A stretch of 64,000 nucleotides of DNA from Phymatolithon calcareum (taxonomy: Eukaryota > Rhodophyta > Florideophyceae > Hapalidiales). Shown here piece by piece: positions 10,001 through 19,504 of the stretch. A model generated the notes under the pieces. It worked only from the letters and a program-made list of their open reading frames with translations, was not told where the DNA came from and did no database searches. Each line of letters starts with the position of its first letter. Position 1 is the first letter of the stretch. The stretch is taken from positions 1,240,001 to 1,304,000 of the forward strand of contig OZ345374.1 of assembly GCA_977006965.1 (NCBI GenBank), in the 5' to 3' direction. The position numbers and the translations under genes are program-made.

Positions 10001-11503
10001 AGTCGTGAATCAATAGTGCAGTTCATCAGAGCATGACAGCTTAGCAATGTATTGTACCGATAAAGGAAAAGTACAGTACAATTGAACGTCGAACGATCGA
10101 CTCTTTCACCACTGTCGCAAATTCGAGGTCGGGAATAATCGCTGTCGAGAAGACAAGAAACAACGGGTCTCAAGTGGCTCCGTCTCGCACACTGCCGCCT
10201 GTTTCTCATAGCAAGACAGTAAATTCGGAGACAGTCTAACTGGCTCGGGATGAGCGCCGCTTCATACTCCAGCGCCGATGACCAGATTCGGAATGGTATA
10301 AATGCGACAGCACCCGAGCACAGCATTGTATCGGAAGGCAGTCGGAATAAGAATCACCAAGTCTTGGTCGGCTAGGCGTCTCGCCATGCCCGGTCCCCGT
10401 TTGGGAAACCAGCGGTCATAACGGATCACTAAGACTAACTGGTGTGTGGCGACATTCTTGAACAGCACGTGGACCTTCGCGAGGTTCTACAACGCTGAGC
10501 GCGCAAAAGGTAATAAACTCTCTTTGTTCTGAACTGTTCATTGCCGTTTTGCGACAACCACAGAGGCGAAGAAAACTAAGCACCAAAACGCATTTGTTGT
10601 ATACCACAGTACTGTACTGCACTGCATTCCATTGGACTTTGCGTGAAATCTTTTTTCGCGAATTTTGAGAATCTCTCGTTTATTATCAATTGCATGCTCT
10701 AACTGCACTTGCTGTGTTATTTCGAGCATTTGCATTTTTGTGGACTGCACTTCTCAAGCCTCATGCCGAATTTCGAAGTCGCAACGGTGCCATAGGAAAT
10801 CGATAATCTCGACTCGTATTTCATGGCACATCATTGCTGTGTGCTTCACCATGTATCTGTTGCAGCGTCACATACTGTGTCGAGCACCAGTCACTACAGT
10901 AACTACTCACTTGTCGGGCGCATTCAATACAGGATTTGATCCATCACTACAGTATCCGTGCTGCAAGCGCGATGTGGACATAGCACCGGACCCAGTCGGT
11001 ACTCATCTTCACAGCAGTTTTCCCGGACGGACACGCGCTGGCACAGTGTGTGCAGAGCGGGTGTGGACTTGGTGACACTGGGGCTTTGATTTCTCCACAA
11101 AGCATGCATGCATGCACTCTTTCTGCGTCGAACACCGGCAGATGTTAGTCCATCATGTGACTGTTCGAGCTCGTGGGCACGCAGCGAGCAAGAAATGTTT
11201 GCAAAAAGCGGATGCGAAGGAAGTGCATGAAAAGCGGCTTTCCACTACTGTAGTACACTGTACGTCGATCATGAGTCATGATCATGACAACTAATTTAGC
11301 AATCGATAGAAATGCCTCCAAAGTAAAAAAGTGTGGCTGCCAGCATCAATGGTCGGCATGATCATAAAGAATCGGAACCTGTCGTCTACTTTTCCCGTTC
11401 GAGGATGACTTGGAACTTGTGCCACGCGGATTTATGGAAGAATAAGCCCTGACGAGGCGTAGAACATTCAGGTCAACCTCCGTTCCATTGTGCAAAGCCT
11501 CTT
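10001..11503. other. Intergenic, no gene recognised
   Basis: No open frame with protein-like composition. The stretch holds several copies of a short TACAGTA/TACTGTA motif (for example near 10073, 10608 and 10894). The 3' untranslated part of the Sel1 gene must lie at its start; no strong AATAAA signal is evident. Confidence 0.5.
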
Positions 11504-11996
11504 CTACTGCACAGGCTTCATCGCCACAATAAATCGCCGTTTATGGATGTCGTCGTAGTCATGACTCTCAACGATCTGCATTCCAGCATCTACAATTTTC
11601 TTCGACAACTCATCACGACTGAAGAATCGCACACTGGCTGGTGCGCGCCCGAAAAACTGTGCTACAGTGACAGCGATGCGAAGCACAAAGTTGTCGGCCG
11701 TTCCCGAAGTCTTTGAGATGAACACCCCACCAGGCCTAAGTTTCTTCTTGAGCGCCGCAATGGCGCGGTCTGTGTCAGGTACCAGCATAAGCAGATTAAG
11801 TGCAAGTACAATGTCGTAAGACTCGACTGCGCCAGGCGCCTGCGTCACATCTGCAACTCGAAACTCGACGTTCTCAGTGCCCGCAACCATGCCTTTATCA
11901 GAGGCAATTTGGACCAACTTTGGAGATATATCCGTCGCGACTATGTGCTGCACGTCACCAGCAAGCTTCAGCGCTGTCCCTGTTCCGCACCCGACC
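11504..11996 (-). pseudogene. SAM-dependent methyltransferase, 5' truncated
   Basis: The minus-strand frame encodes a class I Rossmann-fold methyltransferase: motif I VGCGTGTAL (about 11978-11996), acidic loop VATDIS, FRVADVTQAP (motif II region), YDIVLALNLLMLVP and LRPGGVFISKTSG (post-motif block), then an intact C-terminal end. These residues bind S-adenosylmethionine; the substrate cannot be told. The sequence upstream of motif I is missing. At 11992 it switches to a dispersed repeat also present at 16838-16923, so the N-terminal helices and any start codon are gone. No in-frame stop is seen in what remains. Confidence 0.8.
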
Positions 11997-12066
11997 GGTC
12001 CTCTTGCACAGCCTTACCAATAATATGGGAGAGTGTTCAGAACTAGATGTGGTTATGTCATTTTTT
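11992..12066. repeat. Dispersed repeat, copy 1 (partner 16838-16923)
   Basis: Starts with GACCGGTCCTCTTGCACAGC and ends in TGGTTATGTCATTTTT. The partner at 16838 carries about 13 extra bases of a short CCAATAT/ACCAAT repeat. Insertion here removed the 5' end of the methyltransferase. Nature of the element unknown. Confidence 0.75.
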
Positions 12067-12182
12067 GACTTTTCGATATTTTTACATCTCTAGAATCTCC
12101 ATTAGCTGCTCTTTACGTACGGCTGCTTATTGGTTAAAATGTCGTATGGTAAGCATTTTTAATTTTATTTTGAACGCATCTA

Positions 12183-13829
12183 GTGTCTATGTGACGGGAA
12201 TTTTCCCTCAATTGAGGGGCACTTTTCCCTCAATTGAGGGAATGAGAATCATTTATTTTTTGCCAACGAAAGCTACTCATTATTAGGCTCATGAAACGCA
12301 TCAAGCTCATGGATGTGTTCAACATGCTTAGCAAAACAGTTTCTACCAGTTGAAGTGCCACATATGTTGATTGCGGCGCCAGCAAGTCCATAACATGATG
12401 AGAACACGAGGGTTAATTCCTTGACTTGTCAGACTCTGCAGTTGTTTTGAACCGCTAAAGTAGTCATCATGCCACTTGTGGCTTACTTTCTATCTTCGGG
12501 GGAGTTAAGTGGGTTTCAACACCGCCCTTGGAGCAAAGAACATCGATGAATATTGCGCGAGGCAAAATGAATCCGGGGGGACATGGCGCCTTGCTGAACG
12601 AGCGCCTACCGATACTGTACGGACAACATAGTCCCTTGTTCACTTGGTTACACCGTGAATGTGACGCACAGGAGGTACTCGGAGAATCTGGCTGTGGTCA
12701 TCCCACTGTTTGAAAATGAAGGAGCGAGGATATACTTGTTCCCCATGGAAGACTTCCATAAATCTCTTTGCGCCCAACTCATGAGGACGAGTATTCCGAA
12801 TATCTTAGCCTCCATTGTTCCTATTCGTTTCAGCTTAGCGGATGCCAAAGCAAGAATTGTTCGCAGGTGCACTCGGCGAAACATAGTCATGAAGGAATCG
12901 TACGGTGTGTGGAACCCGATGCCACCATTCTCGGATATAACTTCTCCGTTTATAGTGCGAACTTTCCAGAACTGACCGGGAATCCTTCCCCCAACTGGAG
13001 ATAGAACTTGGCGCTCGAACCGTGGCACTTCATGAGCAAATATACTCTGCGCACAGTCTCGTGCAATGATATCAAGCTCCTCTTGTCATTATTTTCCCAA
13101 GAACCATGCAGGTTGTAGGCGAGAGAGCCCGCAAGAGGGCGTTCAGAGCTCCTGTTGACTGTATGGTAGGTTTGTGTTGCCTTCTGTCGAGAGTGTGGTT
13201 CATACTGAACGGGGAACTCGGCGTTTGGCGAAGAAGATGTTCGACCGCGAGTACTGTAAGCCGGCGTTCGAGGTACAGAATTTTGCCTGCTGGGACTCGA
13301 TACAACCATTCGAGAGGAATGAGCGCCTTCTTCAGCCTTCCCTGCCTTGACATTAACAATCTTGATAGTCTTAATCTTAGTCTTCTCGATTGGTTTCTGA
13401 ACAAGGACCCATTTCGAGCGAAGTGACGTGTTCGAGCGACCCTGATTTCATCAACGTGCACCTCTTGAACAGTGCCGTTAACCTTTTTTGACTTGTAAAA
13501 AGCTCCGTATAGTCGGCAGCACTCTGCGAGACTTGTTAATGATGTTGCTTTGGTGTGTACGGCTGCACCGACCACTCGGCGCGGGTCTTTTTCTCGAGGC
13601 ATGGCAGATGTGTTTTTTCTGAGTGACCAACAGATTTTCGTTCCTACCGGCGAACGACGCGGTTTTAAGGTAGTAAAAGGGGTACTCCCCACCAAGAACA
13701 AAAGGTCAGCTTTTCGAATCTGGCGCTAAAAAACTGTTCCGCATTCTTTTCACAAACGTTTTTGAGCTTTTAAATCCACCCTCAATTGAGGGAAATTCCC
13801 TCAATTGAGGGTGTTCGTCACATAGACAC
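12183..13829. mobile_element. TA-flanked DNA transposon with subterminal palindromes
   Basis: Terminal inverted repeats GTGTCTATGTGACG (12183-12196) and CGTCACATAGACAC (13816-13829) are flanked by TA on both sides, the usual target duplication of Tc1/mariner- or Harbinger-like elements. Just inside each end, the 14-bp palindrome CCCTCAATTGAGGG occurs twice (12205-12218, 12227-12240; 13779-13792, 13798-13811), a likely transposase-binding site. The 1.65-kb element carries a broken minus-strand gene. A shorter relative is at 37403-38241. Confidence 0.85.
12648..13602 (-). pseudogene. Broken passenger protein of the TA-flanked transposon
   Basis: Three overlapping minus-strand frames read as one protein after about two frameshifts: start at ATG 13602 (MPREKDPRRVV), switch near 13280, switch again near 13010. 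Visible blocks: VHTKATSLTSLAECC, a basic run rich in Arg/Leu, and an Arg/Ser/Pro-rich central stretch. I do not recognise the family. Its place between the terminal repeats suggests the element's own transposase or accessory protein. Confidence 0.4.
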
Positions 13830-14147
13830 TAGGGTTTTGATCGTTCAATTCTGAACCTGCTTCTAGCGGCGGGAAAAATGAAAAATACAAATTGCTTACA
13901 TTTCTGTTATCATACGTTTTTTGGCCATCAATTTTTTCCTCGTACAAAGGCATCCAGTGCAAATAGTGCACATCCCGTTACGCACATAACACCATGATGA
14001 ATGACTACAGTAAGATTTTCTTTACAACAACCGAGCTCTAGTGATTACATTAAATGTAATCACTAAAGCTTGGGTGTGTTCTCTTAATGCCACGCAGCTG
14101 CTATTGAAGAACTGTGCTGCAGACTTTGGCTACGTATTTATCCAATA
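13830..14147. other. Intergenic with a short palindrome
   Basis: No gene. A perfect inverted repeat with 12-bp arms and a 1-nt spacer (AGTGATTACATT and its complement) lies at 14040-14064. Confidence 0.5.
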
Positions 14148-14525
14148 CTTAAAGACCACCGGTAGGGACAGTAGAGGCTTTTCGCAGAGAGCTATTTTAT
14201 TGAACGTTGTTTTTAAGGAAGAAGCCTATACGTTATGGACATCATTGACCCTGTGCTTGACCCAGAGAATATAATTTTCTGCGATTGCCACGCTAGCGTT
14301 TTTATTGGCCTTCGACGGCATCTTGTCGACAGAAAAGGGCTTTGACTTTTTAAGTATGTGTGCAACATTGGGCTTTTTCTGACCTGCAATAACATCAATG
14401 TACTGATTGGTCGGGTTGGGACTCCGGGGCTGGGGCTCAACTTCCATACTATCAACATCAGATGAAACCTTATCTCCATCCATTATGCGCTTTTCACGTT
14501 CGTGTACGTCGACATCAATTTGCAC
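14148..14525 (-). pseudogene. TFIIS-like gene 5' fragment (copy A)
   Basis: 14278-14525 matches the first part of the intact gene at 50283-51323, including its upstream flank. After the codons for IAE it enters the same foreign 125-bp sequence seen at 2433-2560 and stops at 14226. All conserved domains of the parent are missing. It is continuous with copy A of the segmental duplication. Confidence 0.75.
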
Positions 14526-14723
14526 CTTGTCGCTGGTATCTGTGTGAACTCCTTACCTTGTGGTCTACTTGCTAATAGGTTTGGCGTGTACTAGGTTCAT
14601 GCGTGGGGAAAAGTCTCACACATAGTTGAGTGCTGACTGGGTGGATCTATGGACTCAACGTTCTTAGCGGGCATTTTAGCAGATCTGCATCACGTCCAGT
14701 CAACTGCATATTTATTATTATTA

Positions 14724-16484
14724 TTACATGCTAGACCAGTTAGTGTGCCTAGAAAATAATCGTGAAACAAATTCACGATGTCCAGATATTGAAACCGTTG
14801 CCGTAACAACGTTCAGGAAAAATGCATGCATTCTTTCTTCAGAGATGATCCAAATGTCTTCAATTTTCGACAGCGAATATTCGTCTGCGTCGATTTTGTT
14901 AAGACTCGTTCTGTGGTCGACCTCGGGTTGGTCTCGAGAATCACTCAATCTTTATTGCTTGCCATTTTCTTATTTCATACATAACCCAACATCCAACAAC
15001 TGCCGTCACAAACGCGTACGCAGCGTTGAGGCCAAAGTTGGCAGCGGTATAATTGGGAGGTGCGAAGATGACAAACTAGAAAAGGTTGAGATCTCCCACC
15101 TTGAAAATGTTAACCAAGTTAGGGACGAAAACCGGGAGCGTAAACAAACTTACTATCCACAGGATAAAGACCAGAAAAACACTCCCCCTCAGCTTGTCCA
15201 TCGCTTTCGCAACTCTGGTTTTTCTTTGTTTGGAAGATGCCGCTACGGCCAGTATAGGGATTAGTGATTGCTGCTGGGAGAGCGAGAATACTACCTGCGT
15301 TGCGATCAATCCCAGAAAAACTGTTCTTCATCCATTGCATAAATAGAGCTGTGAGATACAGGCACTCTCGATGAAAACATTGACAAGAATATTGTACTTA
15401 CATGGTATGTCCCGGTCCGTGATCCCACATTGCCCAGCCTCTTGCGCTGCTACGAATAATGTGTGTGTCGCCCTACTTGAAAGACTGCCGAGAAGACCGG
15501 CAAGACTGATCACCAAAGTTCCAATCTCCGTCATAACGTAAACAATTGCATGCACAACGAGCAGCGTCCGCTCCCACCCCCCTGTGGTAAGCCTTTTAAA
15601 AATTGGAATCTTTTGCACCTCTCTCTCTTCATCCAGAAGGTTTTGGTCACACGGTCTGCCCCCATGTCAAATTCCGCCCCTGCGATTTCGAAATCATTCT
15701 GGGCCACTTTGGCGGCGATTTCTTTCTCTGACCGCAAAGGGCTCAGAAACTCACGCATATCTTCATCCCATATGGCTTCATGCGAGAAAAATCCGATAGC
15801 CCGAAGAGTCATCTGGATTGCTTCGTAGTACACTCGCGTAATAATGGCGGACGCCCAAGTTAAAAAGGCTCCTGATGCGTCGAGGGCGCCATCCTCAGGT
15901 GATCCATTCGTTATTGATGCCACAAGAGCAGCGGAAACCCTGATGGCAATAATGATGAGCATGCGTGCCAGTATAATACCACCCAAACGCAGTGCTTCAT
16001 GTTCTTCCTCCACTGCCCAGTCAGACGTGGCACTGTAGATGAGTGTTGCCATGGCAACCGCGGCGGCACTGCCGATGACGGAGAGAGCGTAACCGAGCTG
16101 CGTATTTCCGAGCGTTGGGGCAATTTCCTTGAGATTACGCCTGCACTGCGCTTCCACAACTTGCGGTGAGATGAGTGGTTCGATGAGTGGTTCGGCGGCC
16201 GGGAGCACAGGTGCAATGTCATTCTTGGGCTCTACTGACGATGATGGCGTTTCTGACGCACTGGGAAGTGGGAATGCGGGGATTGCCGATGGAATTGGAA
16301 CCCGACTTGGTGCTGGTGTCGATAGTGCGGGAGCTGAGGATGGCGCTGGGACATGGACTGGTTTTCGGCCTACTCTGGGTTCGGATATAAAGTTGGGAAG
16401 CCTTGGAAGGATTTGGGCGTCCACCAGAAGATTGATGTGCACAAAAAGGACGACCAGTATCCATATTGAGTGTAGACGATACAT
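14724..16484 (-). pseudogene. Polytopic membrane protein, dead copy A
   Basis: Same gene as 51776-53656: start at ATG 16484, signal peptide (MYRLHSIWILVVLFVHINLL), Pro/Ala/Ser-rich segment, then several membrane helices. It keeps the 81-nt intron at 15321-15401 (GTAAGT...AACAG). Lesions against copy B: a 1-nt deletion near 15645 shifting the frame, TAG at 15076-15078 where copy B has TGG (Trp), and an extra T near 14953. Downstream of these the original C-terminal tail survives as an open frame to 14724 (DEYSLSKIEDIWIISEER). It shows what copy B looked like before its LINE insertion. Confidence 0.85.
15321..15401 (-). other. 81-nt spliceosomal intron in copy A
   Basis: Minus-strand GTAAGT at 15401 and AACAG ending at 15321. 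Removing it joins the frame coding GDIP to FFLGLIATQV, a hydrophobic helix. The same intron is present at 52408-52488. Confidence 0.75.
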
Positions 16485-16837
16485 GCTGGATGGTTATTGT
16501 TTGCGCAAGTGGCGTGAATGGCGATAACCCATATGTGCTTGGGCGTCGAAATATCGCCATGGCGAAAGTAAAAGGCGTACTGTCGATTTAGCGATAAGGG
16601 CGAGTCTCTTTCCAACAAAAGGTCTCTCTTTCTTCGCAAATCGAAACAAAGAGCATTTATGAATAAGGCCATTAACCAATAATTACATATTTTTGAAACA
16701 GCTGAACCATTTGCAATGGGCTTTTCCAGCTTGTTGGGGGCACTTCACATCCTAGACACTAAATTCCACACCCTGTGGTATTGGAACTTCCTTGGGACCA
16801 CATGGTCTCCCACTAGGACCGTAACTGCAGGTCCTCT

Positions 16838-16923
16838 GACCGGTCCTCTTGCACAGCCTTACCAATAACCAATATAACCAATATGGGAGAGTGTTCAGAA
16901 CTAGATGTGGTTATGTCATTTTT
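16838..16923. repeat. Dispersed repeat, copy 2 (partner 11992-12066)
   Basis: Same sequence as the repeat that truncates the methyltransferase, with an extra internal ACCAATAT expansion. No inverted ends seen. Confidence 0.75.
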
Positions 16924-18480
16924 CAGAAATGAAAGTTAGGGCACATTTTCAAAAAAAATTTATAAAATTAGCGTAAACTACAATTATACAAAATCGTCAC
17001 GTGGAAGAACTGGGAAGATTTGTTTTTAATTTTTCTCAACTGTGTAGCACTGGGGGCGCATTGGAGACACGTGGACTCTACTCCCGGACATATCTTTTGA
17101 CGTCGGCAGTATGATAATTTTTACCGTCGAGGCGTGTACGATTTTAAAAGTTAGTGAGCGTTAGCGGCTGGAGCTTATTGCATCATCGGTATGTGCAATG
17201 GACATGGGCCATGAATTTAGCGTCGAATCCAACCAGGGAATCACCATCGGAAATCTTAGTCCATCGGACTCTAACTGGAAGGGAAGATGTAGGCAATATT
17301 AACGTCGATACCGACCTCGTTTTTGACGTATGTGGACGGTAACATGTTAGCGACAGCGGACTCCCATAGAACAAGGAACCCGGTCATTGCTTGTCATCTT
17401 TGCATATTCTGAAGCGCACGCGCGTTTCTGCACTACTGGGCTCAAGTGCACTAATAATTGATCGCAAGGCGCAGCTTGAGCCAATGGCGTCGACTACCAC
17501 CGACCTGGATGAATGATCGAAGATAGAATTTATTCACTGCGCTTGTAAAACTGCCTACCCCACTAGAGATCACTGGAAACTCGTATTCGCCTGTTCGCAG
17601 ACAAATGCTAGTAGAAAGCTCTATTAAGATGAGCAAATCCATGCGCAGACTTAAATGCGTTGTAGCCCTGTACCCGGCAAAGATCCTGTCGGTTTGTCCG
17701 GAAGACTCAGATGAATAGTCCTGCATTAAATAGCGCATAGAGTATTGACGGATCAGAGTTAGCAATTGCAATCAGACGACGTGAATGCTAAAAATGAGGG
17801 ACAGGATAGTGAGACGTACAAACGAGTGACAATTACTTGTGTAGTCCAAGTGAACCCAACTTGAAATCGTGATGTAGGGCCGACATCCGAGAACTGCTCC
17901 CAAAACGTTCTAGTGACGACTGCTTCGTAGAACATAGCATAAGGAATCGAGGAGAGAAGCGGATATAGACCAAAACGACGGTGTTAGTCTCTGAATAGAA
18001 TTTGATACGAAAACAACGCACTTGGTGCTGTCAATCCTGTAGGTGAATAAACGCGAAAGCCATGGCGCGCCAAATTGGGAATAGGCATGTGTCGCGTACG
18101 CTACCTTTGCCTGCGATTCTTTGTGGAATGATTCGCTGAAGTACGGCGACATATTTGGCGGTTGGTGGTCTCGGGGAAATGAGATTTATCTGATTCAAAA
18201 ATGAGGAAGAACAGGAGAGTGAATTATTAACAATATAGTAATAACGCGTCAATGCCAATGACTTTTCGAAGAACCAATGCTTACAACAGACGGGATTTGA
18301 TGAGCTCTCACAACGCCGGGCGATATGTTCCACACGGATCACTGCGACTCCGGTTCGATTTCCAAAGCACATGCTGACCTGCGGGCGTCGCTCGCAAGCA
18401 TTAAAACATAGTGTAGGTGCCGTTCTGCTAAGGTTTGAGGTCTCTGCTGTAGCGGAACCCTATATATAGTCTACGACGCG

Positions 18481-18500
18481 TCGTTACTCGCGAGTAACGA
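18481..18500. repeat. Perfect 20-bp palindrome
   Basis: TCGTTACTCGCGAGTAACGA is its own reverse complement. No gene nearby to regulate; function unknown. Confidence 0.6.
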
Positions 18501-18560
18501 ACAACCGGCGACGGGGGCTCGAGGAATTACGACTTACTCATAGAAACTGTACTCTAGTTG

Positions 18561-18779
18561 AGGGCCGATGAACGAATAGTTCCCAACCGGGAAAATGGGA
18601 AAATGAGAAATTGGGACCGCGAGTACGTCCAATAGAATACCTGCATTTCTGAAATTAAACTTCTTCTGCTTCTTTCAGGTTCAAATTCCACAAGTGCACG
18701 TATTCTATTGGACATATTGGCGTTCCCATTTTCTCAATTTCCCATTTTCCCGCTTGGGAACTATTCGTTCATCGGCCCT
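18561..18779. mobile_element. MITE with about 75-bp inverted repeats
   Basis: The two ends are near-complements: AGGGCCGATGAACGAATAGT at the left and its complement at 18760-18779. Similarity continues inward through GGGAAAATGGG and TCCAATAGAATAC. Total 219 bp, short unrelated centre, no coding capacity. I cannot define a target-site duplication. Confidence 0.85.
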
Positions 18780-19504
18780 AACCACCGGCTGGGTGTCAGC
18801 CAGAGTACCCGAAATTTGCCTTAGCTAACATATAAACTTACAGCGCTCGTGTGCTGAACATTTTCATCATAGCCATGGACTACAGCCCATATCTAGATTT
18901 ACTTGTAAATTTCACCATTATTATAATAATGCGGTTACCGGGTGTCAGCCGAAGTTAAATGCTGTACAGACAAGTCTGCATAGCTCTCATACATGTATGC
19001 ATGCAAAGAAGCTGTATGTTTCACCAGGAGTTGATCATATATAAAGGGTATGAACAGCTCCTCAGTAGCACAGGAATTCCTGTCACCCGTATGAACTCTT
19101 TATGATCATAAGGAGTTCGTGCCCACGTGGCATACTCCATGCGATGCAGCATGTTTCTGAATTCAGAAATATGTTTGCATCCAGGGGTTTCTCAAAAATC
19201 GTATGATTTAAGAGACAATCGATCATATGATCCATTATTTACATTCACATTTTGTATACAAAATCGCCGCACTCATGCCATTCGCCATGGCGAGTGGGCA
19301 GAGATCTGGGGAGAAGCTGGCAAGTAAAGTTGCCGAGCTGTCTTCTGTGCAGAAACTCACCTCAGACGGCGCACAGACGCATGTGGGGATAACAAGCTTG
19401 TTTCACGAGCTCACAACCATTAAGCTGCCGGTTAGCCGAACACGCAGCTCGTTCGCACAACCGGTCTCATCCAGAATCGCAAGGCGATTTTCCGGAGTCG
19501 AGGA
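18780..19504. other. Upstream region of the 19505 gene
   Basis: Holds two copies of GGGTGTCAGCC about 130 bp apart (18790 and 18940), a TATA-like box at 19038, and an open stretch from about 19288 in a different frame from the gene. The last could be an N-terminal extension lost by a frameshift or simply chance. Confidence 0.4.
19038..19047 (+). promoter_or_regulatory. Possible TATA box
   Basis: TATATAAAGG, 458 bp upstream of the ATG at 19505 and on the same strand. It sits within a partial dyad (TGATCAT on both sides, to 19115). The distance implies a long 5' leader, so this is tentative. Confidence 0.3.

Larger units (their letters stand above)
14278..16590. repeat. Segmental duplication, copy A (partner 51118-53758)
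   Basis: By eye most bases match 51118-53758 in the same orientation. Left breakpoint lies in the codons around TTTCTGCGATTGCCACG, right breakpoint after GGCGTACTGTCGAT. Copy A lacks the LINE piece found in copy B and lacks the proline-rich insertion of copy B. Confidence 0.9.
16591..18560. other. Intergenic, no gene recognised
   Basis: Contains the dispersed repeat at 16838-16923 and a perfect 20-bp palindrome at 18481-18500. Several open frames on both strands have no protein-like features. Confidence 0.5.

Noticed and set aside
18674-18692. Possible tRNA T-arm (GGTTCAAATTCC)
   Set aside because: Lies in the centre of the MITE; no matching acceptor, D or anticodon arm could be built around it.
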